This document shows positions 26,935 to 35,856 of a stretch of DNA of 64,000 nucleotides, piece by piece. Below the pieces are notes generated by a model. The model was given only the letters and a program-made list of their open reading frames with translations. It was not told the DNA's origin and searched no databases. This DNA comes from Devosia sp. ZB163. Lineage in GTDB: Bacteria; Pseudomonadota; Alphaproteobacteria; Rhizobiales; Devosiaceae. Within the stretch, counting starts at the first letter, position 1, and the number at the start of each line of letters is the position of its first letter. Position numbers and translations under genes: made by a program. Where the stretch lies: contig NZ_JAQRMY010000001.1 of NCBI RefSeq assembly GCF_028613635.1, forward strand, positions 415,778 through 479,777, given 5' to 3'.

Positions 26935-27357
26935 TCAGCGGTTCTCCGGCCAGGCGCCGCTTTCGCGCTGGGCCTTCTCCCGGTCGAGGGCCTCGGCGGA
27001 GATGTCGTCATGGATGAAGTCCTCGACCTCCGACACACGGCGGACCTCGACTTCCTCGCCCTCGTTCCACATCGGGATCTTCTTCACCCAGCCCACCGCT
27101 TCCTCGAGCGAATCGGCCTTGATGATCCAGAAGCCGCCGATCAGTTCCTTGGCTTCGGTGAACGGGCCATCCCTGACGACGAGCTTGCCCCCCTCCATCT
27201 TCACCTTGGCGCCGCTCTTCGACGGCTGCAATCCCTCGCCGCCCAGCAGCACGCCGGCCTCGACCATCTCCTGGTTCAGCTTGCCCATGGCCGCCAGCAT
27301 CTCCGGACTTGGCGGCGGGGAGGGCTCGGTCATTTTGACGATGATCATGTAGCGCAT
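26935..27357 (-). CDS. YCII-related DGPF-domain protein (140 aa)
   Basis: A second DGPF protein (VVRDGPFTEAKELIGGFWIIKADSLEEAVGWVKKIP), with an extra C-terminal acidic/charged tail. GGAGAAAAC precedes the chosen ATG (MRYMIIVKM), which fits the family start. It stands alone without a sigma factor gene next to it. The upstream region does not show the TGTCGA-N17-CGAC promoter, so control by the ECF42 factor 4 kb away is not supported. Confidence 0.86.
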   Translation of the reverse strand: MRYMIIVKMTEPSPPPSPEMLAAMGKLNQEMVEAGVLLGGEGLQPSKSGAKVKMEGGKLVVRDGPFTEAKELIGGFWIIKADSLEEAVGWVKKIPMWNEGEEVEVRRVSEVEDFIHDDISAEALDREKAQRESGAWPENR

Positions 27358-27437
27358 GGGGTTTTCTCCTCTGGTGGCGGGCAGTGAGCCAGAGCTCCTT
27401 CCGAAAAGAAAGCCGATTGCCATCGACCGAAACGAAT

Positions 27438-27464
27438 AAAGGGCGCCCGATGGACGCCCTTTTT
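27438..27464 (-). terminator. Intrinsic terminator after grpE
   Basis: AAAGGGCG (27438-27445) pairs with CGCCCTTT (27455-27462) around a 9-nt loop. A T run follows on both strands (TTTT on plus, CTTTAT on minus). It lies 20 bp beyond the grpE stop and probably isolates it from the DGPF gene downstream. Confidence 0.7.
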
Positions 27465-27484
27465 CAATTCCAGTGCCTGATGCC

Positions 27485-28111
27485 TCAGGCGCTCTTGTCG
27501 ACGCTGCCTTCGGCCGGCTGGCCATTGGGCCCGCCGCCCTTGGAGACGCCGACCATGGCCGGGCGGAGCACGCGGTCGCCGATCGAGAAGCCGGACTGCA
27601 CCACCTGCACGACGGTGCCGTCGGGGCGAGACGGATCGGGGACCTCGAACATCGCCTGGTGCTTGTGCGGGTCGAACTTCTGGCCTTCGGCCTCGATCGG
27701 CTTCACGCCGTGCTTGGCCAGCAGCCGCTGCATCTCCCGCTCGGTCATCTCGATGCCTTCGATCAGCGACTTGGTCGTGCCGTCGGCGCTCTCACGCGCT
27801 TCGGCCGGCAGGACCATGAGCGCGCGCGAGAGCGAATCGGTCGCCGTCAGCATGTCGCGGGCAAAGCCGGCGATGGCATAGGACCGCGTGTCGGCGATCT
27901 CGCGCTCGGTGCGCTTGCGCAGGTTCTCCATGTCGGCAACCGTGCGCAGGAGTCTTTCGCGCAGGTCGGCGTTCTCGGACCTGAGGGCATCCACAGGATC
28001 AGCCTCGGGCGCAGCGGCCTCTTCGGCCGGCTTGTTCGCCTCGGCGTTGATGTCGGTTTCGGCTGCGGTTGCAGCCTTCACGTCCTCGGGCTTGCTCGAT
28101 TTGTCTTTCAT
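27485..28111 (-). CDS. grpE: Nucleotide exchange factor GrpE (208 aa)
   Basis: GrpE releases ADP from DnaK. The N-terminal half is a long charged coiled coil ([27 protein letters not shown]). The C-terminal beta domain carries the [25 protein letters not shown] signature. Length is normal. It follows hrcA on the same strand after 92 bp, with its own heat-shock-like promoter in the gap. Confidence 0.95.
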   Translation of the reverse strand: MKDKSSKPEDVKAATAAETDINAEANKPAEEAAAPEADPVDALRSENADLRERLLRTVADMENLRKRTEREIADTRSYAIAGFARDMLTATDSLSRALMVLPAEARESADGTTKSLIEGIEMTEREMQRLLAKHGVKPIEAEGQKFDPHKHQAMFEVPDPSRPDGTVVQVVQSGFSIGDRVLRPAMVGVSKGGGPNGQPAEGSVDKSA

Positions 28112-28146
28112 TCGGACCTTGAAATGCTGTCGCTACTCGCGTTGCC

Positions 28147-28179
28147 CCGCATATCGGCCAATGAGTGAGAAGATTCAAG
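28147..28179 (-). promoter_or_regulatory. RpoH-type promoter of grpE
   Basis: On the minus strand CTTGAAT (-35) is followed after 16 bp by CCGATATGCGG. Alphaproteobacterial sigma-32 promoters are of the form CTTG-N17/18-CYTATnTnnG; only one position of the -10 differs. It lies about 36 bp before the grpE start and downstream of the hrcA stop. Confidence 0.55.
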
Positions 28180-28203
28180 CCTTGGGAAAGGTTCCCGACA
28201 GGC

Positions 28204-29298
28204 TCAGCCTTTCCTCGCCATCATGGCCGAGACGACATTTGCGGTGTAGTCGACCACCGGAACAATGCGGGCATAGTTGAGCCGGGTCGGGCCGATGACG
28301 CCGAGCACGCCCACCACTTTCTGGTTGGCATCCTTGTAGGGGCTGAGGATCACCGAGCTTCCCGAGAGCGAGAACAGCTTGTTCTCCGATCCGATGAAGA
28401 TCTTCACCCCCTGCGCCATCTCGGTATCCCCGAGCAGTTCGATCAGCCCGTCGCGGCTCTCGAGCTCGTCGAACAACTGGCGCACGCGCGTCAGGTCCTC
28501 GGACTCCATGGCGTCGTTGATGAGGTTGGCGCGGCCGCGCACGATCACGGTCGGCGGCTGCGCCGCGCCGTTCTTGCTGAGGGTGGCAAGACCCGCCTCG
28601 ACGAGCTTGCGCGTCAGCTCGTCGAGCTCGTGCAGCGTCGCCTCGCGCTGGTCGCGCAGCGCCTTCAGCGTCTCGCCCACGGTCTTGCCGACCGCGAAAT
28701 GCGCGAGGTAGTTCGATGCCTGAGCCAGCGCGCTCGCTGCGAGCCCCGGCGGCAATGGCATGATGCGGTTCTCGACCGAACCGTCCTCACCCACCAGCAC
28801 GACCATCGCCCGCTCGGCGTCGAGCCGGATGAACTCGATATGCTTGAGGACGACATCGGCCTTGTGGGCGATGACGACGCCCGCGCCGTGGCTGAGCCCG
28901 CTCAGCAGTTGGCTCGCCTCGGTGAGCAGGTCCTCGACCTGGCCGAAGGCGGCCGGGCCCTGGATCTGCTTGGCGATCTGCGTCCGCTCGTCCTCGTTGA
29001 CGGCGCCGACCTCGAGCATGGCGTCGACGAAGAAGCGCAGGCCCTGCTGCGTCGGCAGGCGCCCCGCCGAGGTATGCGGCGCAGCGATGAGGCCCAGATC
29101 CTCGAGGTCGGCCATGACGTTGCGCACCGAGGCGGGGCTGAGCCCCACGCTCAGCATGCGCGCCAGGTCGCGCGACGCCACCGGCGTTCCGGTATCGAGG
29201 TAACGTTCGACCAGCTTGCGGAAAATATCCTGGCTGCGCGCGTTGAGCACCGCGAGAACGTCTTCGGAGGGTTTGCTGCGCTCGGCCATGTTCACCAT
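28204..29298 (-). CDS. hrcA: Heat-inducible transcription repressor HrcA (364 aa)
   Basis: HrcA represses groESL through CIRCE elements. The N-terminal winged helix (VLAVLNARSQDIFRKLVERYLDTGTPVASRDLARMLSVGLSPASVRNVMADLEDLGLI) is typical. The dimerisation/GAF-like domain follows, with NLINDAMESEDLTRVRQLFDELE and the C-terminal GPTRLNYARIVPVVDYTA. Length matches alphaproteobacterial HrcA. No CIRCE copy was seen in this window. Confidence 0.95.
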   Translation of the reverse strand: MVNMAERSKPSEDVLAVLNARSQDIFRKLVERYLDTGTPVASRDLARMLSVGLSPASVRNVMADLEDLGLIAAPHTSAGRLPTQQGLRFFVDAMLEVGAVNEDERTQIAKQIQGPAAFGQVEDLLTEASQLLSGLSHGAGVVIAHKADVVLKHIEFIRLDAERAMVVLVGEDGSVENRIMPLPPGLAASALAQASNYLAHFAVGKTVGETLKALRDQREATLHELDELTRKLVEAGLATLSKNGAAQPPTVIVRGRANLINDAMESEDLTRVRQLFDELESRDGLIELLGDTEMAQGVKIFIGSENKLFSLSGSSVILSPYKDANQKVVGVLGVIGPTRLNYARIVPVVDYTANVVSAMMARKG

Positions 29299-29400
29299 TT
29301 AGGCCGAAAGCGGTGTGACGCCAAGCCGGGCTGCCTTGTTCCCGACCCCAGCGAGGGTTAAGAGGCGGTTAACAAGAACCAAGAACGGTGATTTGAGCCT

Positions 29401-30114
29401 ATGCGCCCTTCCGGACGCCAGCCAGACCAGATGCGGGCAGTGACGCTCGAGCGCAACGTGTCCCCCAAGGCCGAAGGCAGCTGCCTCGTCAGCTTCGGCG
29501 GCACGCGCGTCTACGTGACGGCCTCTGTCGAGACGAGCCTGCCCTCGTGGCGGCGCGGCTCGGGGCTGGGCTGGGTCACGGCCGAGTACGGCATGCTGCC
29601 GCGCGCCACCGACACGCGCACCCGGCGCGAGGCCGCGGCCGGCAAGCAGTCCGGCCGGACGCAGGAGATCCAGCGCCTGATCGGCCGGTCCCTGCGCGCC
29701 GTGGTCGACATGGCGGCGCTGGGCGAGAACCAGATCACCCTCGATTGCGATGTGCTCGAGGCCGACGGCGGCACCCGCACTGCCTCGATCACCGGCGCCT
29801 ATGTCGCGATGGCTGACGCAATCTCCTGGCTCAAGGAGCGCGGCCTGACCAAGGGCGAGCCGCTGCGCGATTCCGTCGCCGCCATCTCCTGTGGCATCTA
29901 TCGCGGCACCCCGGTGCTCGACCTCGACTATCTCGAGGACGTCGAGGCGCACACCGACGCCAACTTCGTGCTGACCGGTTCGGGCAAGTTCGTCGAGATC
30001 CAGGGTACGGCCGAGCAGGAGCCCTTCAGCCGGGCGGAGCTCGACCATCTCATGGAGCTTGCCGAGAAGGGTATTTCCGAGCTTACCATCATCCAGAAGG
30101 CGGCACTCTCCTGA
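29401..30114 (+). CDS. rph: Ribonuclease PH (237 aa)
   Basis: A phosphorolytic 3'-5' exoribonuclease that trims tRNA 3' ends. Motifs are [53 protein letters not shown] and [22 protein letters not shown]. Length is standard. It is divergent from hrcA. The stop overlaps the rdgB start (TGATG). Confidence 0.96.
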   Translation: MRPSGRQPDQMRAVTLERNVSPKAEGSCLVSFGGTRVYVTASVETSLPSWRRGSGLGWVTAEYGMLPRATDTRTRREAAAGKQSGRTQEIQRLIGRSLRAVVDMAALGENQITLDCDVLEADGGTRTASITGAYVAMADAISWLKERGLTKGEPLRDSVAAISCGIYRGTPVLDLDYLEDVEAHTDANFVLTGSGKFVEIQGTAEQEPFSRAELDHLMELAEKGISELTIIQKAALS

Positions 30115-30776
30115 TGGCAGACAAGCTCACATTGCGGCGTGGCGACCGGCTCGTGCTGGCGACCCACAATGCGGGCAAGCTCAAGGAGTTCAAGGAGCTG
30201 CTCGACGGCTTCGGGCTCGACATCGTCTCGGCCGGCGAGCTCGGACTGCCCGAGCCCGACGAGACCGGCACCACGTTCATCGATAACGCCCGCATCAAGG
30301 CCCATGCCGCGGCCGTGGCTGCCGGCTGCATCGCGCTGGCCGACGATTCCGGCCTTGCAGTGGACGCGCTCGACGGCAAGCCGGGCGTCTACACCGCCAA
30401 CTGGGCCGAAACCGCCAGTGGCCGCGACTTTTCGGTCGGCATGCGCCGCGTCGAGGATGCCCTGCAGGCCGCTGGCGCGCAGGGTCCGTCCGATCGCAGC
30501 GGCTCGTTCAACGCGACGCTCTGCCTCGCGCATCCCGACGGGCGCGACCAGCTCTATGTCGGCAAGATCGACGGCACGATCGTCTGGCCGCCGCGCGGCG
30601 TGCTCGGCCACGGCTTCGATCCGGTCTTCATGCCGAAAGGCTACGACATCACCTTTGGCGAGATGGCGCCCGAGGTGAAGCACTCCTGGGCTCCTGGCGA
30701 GGTCGGCCTTTCGCACCGCGCCAAGGCCTTCTCCAAGTTCGTCGACGATGTACTGGGAGGCGGCGTTGAGCACTGA
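30114..30776 (+). CDS. rdgB: XTP/dITP pyrophosphatase RdgB (220 aa)
   Basis: A house-cleaning enzyme that hydrolyses non-canonical purine nucleoside triphosphates. Motifs are LATHNAGKLKEF, ALADDSGLAVDALDGKPGVYTANWA, GHGFDPVFMP and the SHRAKAF end segment. It is translationally coupled to rph and overlaps hemW. Confidence 0.95.
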   Translation: MADKLTLRRGDRLVLATHNAGKLKEFKELLDGFGLDIVSAGELGLPEPDETGTTFIDNARIKAHAAAVAAGCIALADDSGLAVDALDGKPGVYTANWAETASGRDFSVGMRRVEDALQAAGAQGPSDRSGSFNATLCLAHPDGRDQLYVGKIDGTIVWPPRGVLGHGFDPVFMPKGYDITFGEMAPEVKHSWAPGEVGLSHRAKAFSKFVDDVLGGGVEH

Positions 30777-31956
30777 GACCCTTGGCCACAATTCGGTCGA
30801 TCCGCGCTCGAACGGGCTGTTCGGCGTTTATGTCCACTGGCCCTTCTGCGCGGCCAAGTGCCCCTATTGCGACTTCAACTCGCACGTCCATCGCGGTGAG
30901 TTCGACGAGCCCGCCTATGTCGAGGCCTACTCCCGCGAGCTCGCGCATTTCGCGCGCCAGACCGAGGGCCGCGTCGTCCAGTCGATCTTCTTCGGCGGCG
31001 GTACGCCCTCGCTGATGGATCCGCGCTCGGTTGCGGGCATCATCGATGCCATCGCCCAGCACTGGACCATCGATCCCAAGGCCGAGATCACGCTCGAGGC
31101 CAACCCGACCTCGGTCGAGGCCAACCGCTTCCGCGGTTACCGCAGCGCCGGCGTCAACCGCGTGTCGCTCGGCGTGCAGTCGTTGCGTGAGGGGCCGCTC
31201 GCCGAACTCGGCCGCCGCCACACGGTGGACGAGGCCATTGCCGCGGTGCGGCTGGCGCAGTCGATCTTCCCGCGCTCGAGCTTCGATCTCATCTACACGC
31301 GGCCCAAGCAGACCCTTGCGGACTGGGAAGACGAGCTGACCGATGCGCTGTGGCTGGCCGAGCCCGGCCACCTGTCGCTTTACCAGCTCACCATCGAGAT
31401 GGGCACGCGCTACTACGACCTGTTCAAGGCCGGCAAGCTCAAGATGCCCGACGAGGACACGAGTGCCGATTTCTACGAGCTGACGCAGGAGCTGACCCAG
31501 AAGGCGGGCCTGCCCGCCTACGAGATCTCCAACCACGCGCGCCCCGGCCAGGAGAGCCGCCACAACCTCATCTACTGGCGCTACGGGGAGTATGTCGGCG
31601 TCGGCCCGGGAGCTCACGGCCGGTTGCTCATCAACAACCAGCGCCACGCCACCGCCACCGAGAAGATGCCGTTCGACTGGCACAAGAAGGTGCTGGCCCG
31701 TGGCCACGGCCTCGTCACCGACGACATCCTCACCTGGGAGGAGGAGGGCGACGAGATGCTGGTGATGGGCCTGCGCCTCCGCGAAGGCATCGACCCGCGC
31801 CGCTTCCACCGCATCGCCGGCCGCGCCATCTCCGATCGCCAGATCGCCGAACTCAAGGCCATCGGCTTCGTCGAAACCCTGCCCAACGGCTTCATCCGCG
31901 TCACCGACAAGGGATGGCCGGTACTGGACGCGGTGGTCGCGGACCTCGCGGCCTAA
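30766..31956 (+). CDS. hemW: Radical SAM heme chaperone HemW (396 aa)
   Basis: The radical-SAM cluster motif CxxxCxxC is Cys28, Cys32, Cys35 (WPFCAAKCPYCDF). FFGGGTPSLM and GVNRVSLGVQS follow, with the HemN C-terminal domain. It lacks the extra N-terminal features of coproporphyrinogen oxidase HemN, so the HemW heme-chaperone role is preferred. The start is TTG 30766, with GGGAGG 5 nt upstream and an 11-bp overlap with rdgB. Confidence 0.92.
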   Translation: MSTETLGHNSVDPRSNGLFGVYVHWPFCAAKCPYCDFNSHVHRGEFDEPAYVEAYSRELAHFARQTEGRVVQSIFFGGGTPSLMDPRSVAGIIDAIAQHWTIDPKAEITLEANPTSVEANRFRGYRSAGVNRVSLGVQSLREGPLAELGRRHTVDEAIAAVRLAQSIFPRSSFDLIYTRPKQTLADWEDELTDALWLAEPGHLSLYQLTIEMGTRYYDLFKAGKLKMPDEDTSADFYELTQELTQKAGLPAYEISNHARPGQESRHNLIYWRYGEYVGVGPGAHGRLLINNQRHATATEKMPFDWHKKVLARGHGLVTDDILTWEEEGDEMLVMGLRLREGIDPRRFHRIAGRAISDRQIAELKAIGFVETLPNGFIRVTDKGWPVLDAVVADLAA

Positions 31957-31993
31957 ACCATCGCATCTGAAAGCCTGTCCCTCTTCAGGCGCA

Positions 31994-32027
31994 TTGCGCT
32001 CCGCGTCGTAAACCGCTTTACTAAAGC
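31994..32027 (+). promoter_or_regulatory. Candidate promoter and operator of the purine-deaminase operon
   Basis: TTGCGC (31994-31999) and TTTACT (32017-32022) are spaced by 17 bp. A perfect 13-bp palindrome GCTTTA-c-TAAAGC (32015-32027) covers the -10. A purine-sensing repressor would fit the genes, but the factor is unknown. Confidence 0.45.
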
Positions 32028-32052
32028 CGTTGCCACCCGGAAAACAGCGTCA

Positions 32053-33912
32053 ATGAATGTCCCCGACGATTTGATCCTCAGCCCCGAGGATGAGGTGGCT
32101 GTGCGCCAGCATCTGACCCTCGTGGCGCTGGCCAGGCGCCCCGCGGATCTGGTCATCGAGGTCGGCCGCCTGCTTGCCGTACACTCCCGCCATTGGCTCG
32201 AGGATCAGGAGATCGTCGTCTCCGGCCGCCGCATCGCCTATGTCGGCCCGCGCGGCAGCTACCGCGGCGAGGTCAAGGCGCGGGTGAGCTATCCGAACCT
32301 CAGCGCCGTTCCCGGCTTCGGCGAAGTGCACAAGCACATCGAATCGACCCACATCACGCCAGAGTTCGAGGCGGCGCTGGTCATTCCGCGCGGCAACACC
32401 TGGACCTGCGAGGCGAGCCATGAGTTCGCCAACGTCAATGGCCCCAGGAACCAGGAATTCTGGCAGAAGGCGCGCGGGCTCGGCTCGCCGCTGAAGATCT
32501 TCATCCAGCCCGGCTCGGCCGTCCCGCCCAGCGCCTGGGAGGAATCGGGCGGCTATTACGGCTACGAGGAGCAGGCGGGCTTTCTCGAGCACGACATGGG
32601 CACGGTCAGCCTCGACGAGGTGATGGACTGGCCCGCCGTCTGGGACCCGCAGAACCCCGGCTACATGCGCATGTGGGGCATGATCGGCGCTACCATGGAG
32701 AAGCGCGGCGTCGTCGAGGGGCACGGCTCGGGCCTGATCGACCCGCATGATCTCTCCGCCTTCGCCGCCGCCGGCATCTCCTCCGACCATGAGGTCTGGG
32801 CCTTCAAGGAGGCCTGGGAGCGGCTGAGCCACGGCATCTTCACCGAGCTCCGGCCGTTCTCCTATGACGTCATAATGCCCCAGCTGATCGAGCAGTTGGA
32901 CGATTGGCAGAACGTCGCCTTCACCACCGACGACCGCTCGGCCACCGAGACGCTGGAAAAGGGTGCGTCCGACTACAACGTGCGGCTCGCCATCGAGTAT
33001 GGCCTGAAGCCGGAGATTGCGATCCAGTGCGCCACCATCAATCCGGCGCGCCACATGCGCATCGACCAGTGGGTCGGCTCGATCGCTCCGGGGCGCTATG
33101 CCGACATAGTATTGCTCGACGACGTCCAGACGCTGTCGATCCGGCATGTCTATGCCGATGGTCGGCTGATGTCGGACGGCAAGCGCTTCCTCGGCCCTGA
33201 GGAGCCCATCGAGTGGCCCGACTGGGCCCGAAAGACCATGAATATCGGGCGCACGCTCGAGGCGTCCGACTTCGCCATCAAGGCCGAGCCGGGCCGCGAG
33301 ACCATGGAGGCGGCGGTGCTGCGGCCCTTCCACTGGAACGAGGACTTCTGGGTCCGGACCCTGCCGGTGGTCGATGGCGAGGTGCAGCGTGACACCGCCG
33401 ACCAGATCACCAAATGGGCGCTGATCGACCGTTATCGCGGTGACGGGGCCGTGGCGACGATGTTCTGGATCGGCTGCGGACCAGTCGATGCGGATACCGC
33501 GCTCTGTTCCTCGGTCGCCCATGACAGCCACAATGTCTGGTGCGTGGGCTCGTCCGATGCCGCCATGGCCAAGGCGGTAAACCGGTTGCAGGAGATCGAT
33601 GGCGGCTGGGTCCTCGTCCATCGCGGCGAGATCGTCGCCGAGATGCGCTTCGAGATCGGCGGGCTGATGACGGCCCGGCCGGCCGAGGCCTATGATGCCG
33701 ACATGCAGGCCTTCTATCGCGCGGCCGCCGAGGTTCAATGGATGTACCTGCCGGGTGGCGACAATCTCTGGAAGCCCGGATTCCCCGAGCACCTGAAGTT
33801 CGCCACCCTCACCTGCTCGCCCTGGCGCTGGGTGCTGGTGGCGCCGAGCGAGGCTTGCCCGGAGGGCTTCGTCAACGTGCAGACCGGCGAGCAGCACAAG
33901 GTGGTGTGGTGA
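32053..33912 (+). CDS. Adenine deaminase family amidohydrolase (619 aa)
   Basis: It converts adenine to hypoxanthine in family members. The HxH metal motif is His93/His95 (PGFGEVHKHIEST). EGHGSGL and AAGISSDHE follow, with FTTDDRSATETLEKG. The C-terminal domain carries the diagnostic SVAHDSHNVW. It is about 20-40 residues longer than typical Ade at the N-terminus. The end overlaps the guanine deaminase start by 4 bp, so purine salvage is strongly suggested. Confidence 0.88.
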   Translation: MNVPDDLILSPEDEVAVRQHLTLVALARRPADLVIEVGRLLAVHSRHWLEDQEIVVSGRRIAYVGPRGSYRGEVKARVSYPNLSAVPGFGEVHKHIESTHITPEFEAALVIPRGNTWTCEASHEFANVNGPRNQEFWQKARGLGSPLKIFIQPGSAVPPSAWEESGGYYGYEEQAGFLEHDMGTVSLDEVMDWPAVWDPQNPGYMRMWGMIGATMEKRGVVEGHGSGLIDPHDLSAFAAAGISSDHEVWAFKEAWERLSHGIFTELRPFSYDVIMPQLIEQLDDWQNVAFTTDDRSATETLEKGASDYNVRLAIEYGLKPEIAIQCATINPARHMRIDQWVGSIAPGRYADIVLLDDVQTLSIRHVYADGRLMSDGKRFLGPEEPIEWPDWARKTMNIGRTLEASDFAIKAEPGRETMEAAVLRPFHWNEDFWVRTLPVVDGEVQRDTADQITKWALIDRYRGDGAVATMFWIGCGPVDADTALCSSVAHDSHNVWCVGSSDAAMAKAVNRLQEIDGGWVLVHRGEIVAEMRFEIGGLMTARPAEAYDADMQAFYRAAAEVQWMYLPGGDNLWKPGFPEHLKFATLTCSPWRWVLVAPSEACPEGFVNVQTGEQHKVVW

Positions 33913-35255
33913 CGGGCCTGCGCGGGCGGGCCCTGCGTGGCACCTTCGTCCATGCGCCCGTGCGCGGCGAGATCGAGGTGCTGGACGATGTCGTCGTCAG
34001 CCTCGACGCGGAGGGACGGATCGACCGTGTCGTTCCGGCTGCCGAGGGCGTGCCGGAGGGGACGGTCGAACTGCCGGCGGGCCAGCTTGTGCTCCCCGGG
34101 TTTGTCGACCTCCACGTCCACGCCCCGCAATACCCGCAGCTCGGGCTGGCCCTCGACGAGCCGCTCGAGGTCTGGCTGCAGAAATACACCTTCCCGCTCG
34201 AGGCGAGGTACGCCGACCTCGATTTCGCCCGCGAGGCCTATGGCACACTGGTGACGGACCTGCTCGCAGGCGGTACGACCACGGCGCTCTATTTCGCGAC
34301 GGTCCACCGCGAGGCGACCGAGCTTCTGGCCGAGATCAGCCTCGCGCAAGGCCAGCGCGCCCTTGTCGGCAAGGTGGTGATGGACCTCGCCGAGAGCTGC
34401 CCGGACTACTATCGCGATGCCACGCCGCAAGCGGCGATCGATGATACTCGGGCTGTGATCGACCATATCCGGGCGCTGCCCGGCAACGACCGCGTGCTGC
34501 CGGTCATCACGCCGCGCTTCATTCCGTCCTGCACGGACGAGGCGTTGACGGGGCTCGGCCAGCTGGCTGCCGAATGCGGCTGTCACGTGCAGACACACTG
34601 CTCGGAAAGCGACTGGGCGCACGGTTATGCGCTCGAGCGCTTCGGGCGCACCGATACCGACGCGCTCAGGCAGTTCGGGCTCCTGACCAGAAAGACCGTG
34701 CTCGCCCATTCGGTCTTTCTCACCGATGCCGACATGGATGAGGTGCGCGCCGCGGGCGCCGGTGTTGCGCACTGCGCGCTCTCCAACATGTATTTCGGCA
34801 ATGCGGTCTTCCCGCTGCGCAAGGCGCTCGACAAGGGCCTCCATGTCGGACTCGGCACCGATATCTCCGGCGGACCTTCGGCCTCGATGCTCGAGGCCTG
34901 CCGCACCACGGTCGCCGCCTCGCGCGTGCTGGACGATGGCGTGGATGCGGAACGCCCTGCAGGCGAGCGCGGTCGCCCGGGTTCGCGGGTCGACATGCTG
35001 ACGGCATTCCACCTCGCCACGGCGGGTGGTGGGGTGGCGCTGGATCTCGACATCGGTCTTTTCCGGCCCGGCTACCATTTCGATGCGCTTATTGTAGACC
35101 CCGCGGCAGCGGCGGGGACCGTCCGCCTGTTCGGCGCGCAACCGGTTGAGAGGATTGAGCAAATTCTCTACACCGCGAGCCGGGCCAACCTTGCTGCGGT
35201 CTATGTCGGCGGCGATCTGGTCAGCGGCGCTGACAGATCCGGCGCCTATTCCTGA
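33909..35255 (+). CDS. guaD: Guanine deaminase (448 aa)
   Basis: An amidohydrolase converting guanine to xanthine. The HxH motif is His69/His71 (PGFVDLHVHAPQYPQLG). THCSESDWAH, LAHSVFLTDADMD and GLGTDISGGPSASMLEACR are characteristic of GuaD. The start is GTG 33909, overlapping the preceding stop (GTGA). The preceding open frame is not protein-like. Confidence 0.92.
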   Translation: MTGLRGRALRGTFVHAPVRGEIEVLDDVVVSLDAEGRIDRVVPAAEGVPEGTVELPAGQLVLPGFVDLHVHAPQYPQLGLALDEPLEVWLQKYTFPLEARYADLDFAREAYGTLVTDLLAGGTTTALYFATVHREATELLAEISLAQGQRALVGKVVMDLAESCPDYYRDATPQAAIDDTRAVIDHIRALPGNDRVLPVITPRFIPSCTDEALTGLGQLAAECGCHVQTHCSESDWAHGYALERFGRTDTDALRQFGLLTRKTVLAHSVFLTDADMDEVRAAGAGVAHCALSNMYFGNAVFPLRKALDKGLHVGLGTDISGGPSASMLEACRTTVAASRVLDDGVDAERPAGERGRPGSRVDMLTAFHLATAGGGVALDLDIGLFRPGYHFDALIVDPAAAAGTVRLFGAQPVERIEQILYTASRANLAAVYVGGDLVSGADRSGAYS

Positions 35256-35286
35256 ACCATCCATTACCCGTTTCTGAACGAGCAAA

Positions 35287-35856
35287 ATGCCTAAATCCGT
35301 CTATCTCGCCGGCCCCGAGGTCTTCCTGCCCAACGCGCGCGAAATCCTCGACCTCAAGATCGCGCTGACACGCGAGGCTGGCCTCGTTCCCGTGTCGCCC
35401 GGTGACCTCGAGCACCCCAAGACCGACAGCAAGTTCGAACTCGGCCTCGCCATCAGCCGGATCGACGAGCATCTGATGAACTCGGCCGACGCCATCATCG
35501 CCAACCTCACGCCGTTCCGCGGCATTGCCGCCGATACCGGCACCTGCTTCGAGCTCGGCTATGTCTGCGCGCAGGGCAAGCCCGCCTTCGCCTACACCAA
35601 TGTGAAGGCCGACCACGGCGAGCGCACCCGCAGCCACTTCAACGGCGAGTGGTACGCCGACGCCGCGGGCCTGCCGCGCGGGCCTGATCATATCCTCATC
35701 GAGGACCTCGGCTTCATCGACAACCTGATGCTGCACGGCGGCGTCGTGAACCGCGGCGGCGAGGTGGTGGTCGGCGATGCCCCGGTGGGGGCCGAACTCA
35801 CCGACATGACCGCCTTCAGGCGCATCCTCGCCATCGCCGCGGCAAAGCTGGGCTAG
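35287..35856 (+). CDS. Nucleoside 2-deoxyribosyltransferase family protein (189 aa)
   Basis: A Rossmann-like small enzyme (VYLAGPEVFLPNAREILDLK...SADAIIANLTPFRGIAADTGTCFELGYVCAQGK) with the conserved Glu nucleophile region (GTCFELGY). Members exchange purine or pyrimidine bases on deoxyribosides or hydrolyse deoxynucleotides. It lies 31 bp after guaD and completes a three-gene purine salvage operon. The stop overlaps the convergent hydrolase. Confidence 0.88.
   Translation: MPKSVYLAGPEVFLPNAREILDLKIALTREAGLVPVSPGDLEHPKTDSKFELGLAISRIDEHLMNSADAIIANLTPFRGIAADTGTCFELGYVCAQGKPAFAYTNVKADHGERTRSHFNGEWYADAAGLPRGPDHILIEDLGFIDNLMLHGGVVNRGGEVVVGDAPVGAELTDMTAFRRILAIAAAKLG

Noticed and set aside
26935-27480. 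ECF42 promoter before the second DGPF gene
   Set aside because: The nearest match is GGTCGA without a CGAC/CGTC 17 bp on, so it does not meet the motif.
29299-29400. CIRCE element before hrcA
   Set aside because: No TTAGCACTC-N9-GAGTGCTAA match was found in the hrcA-rph gap.
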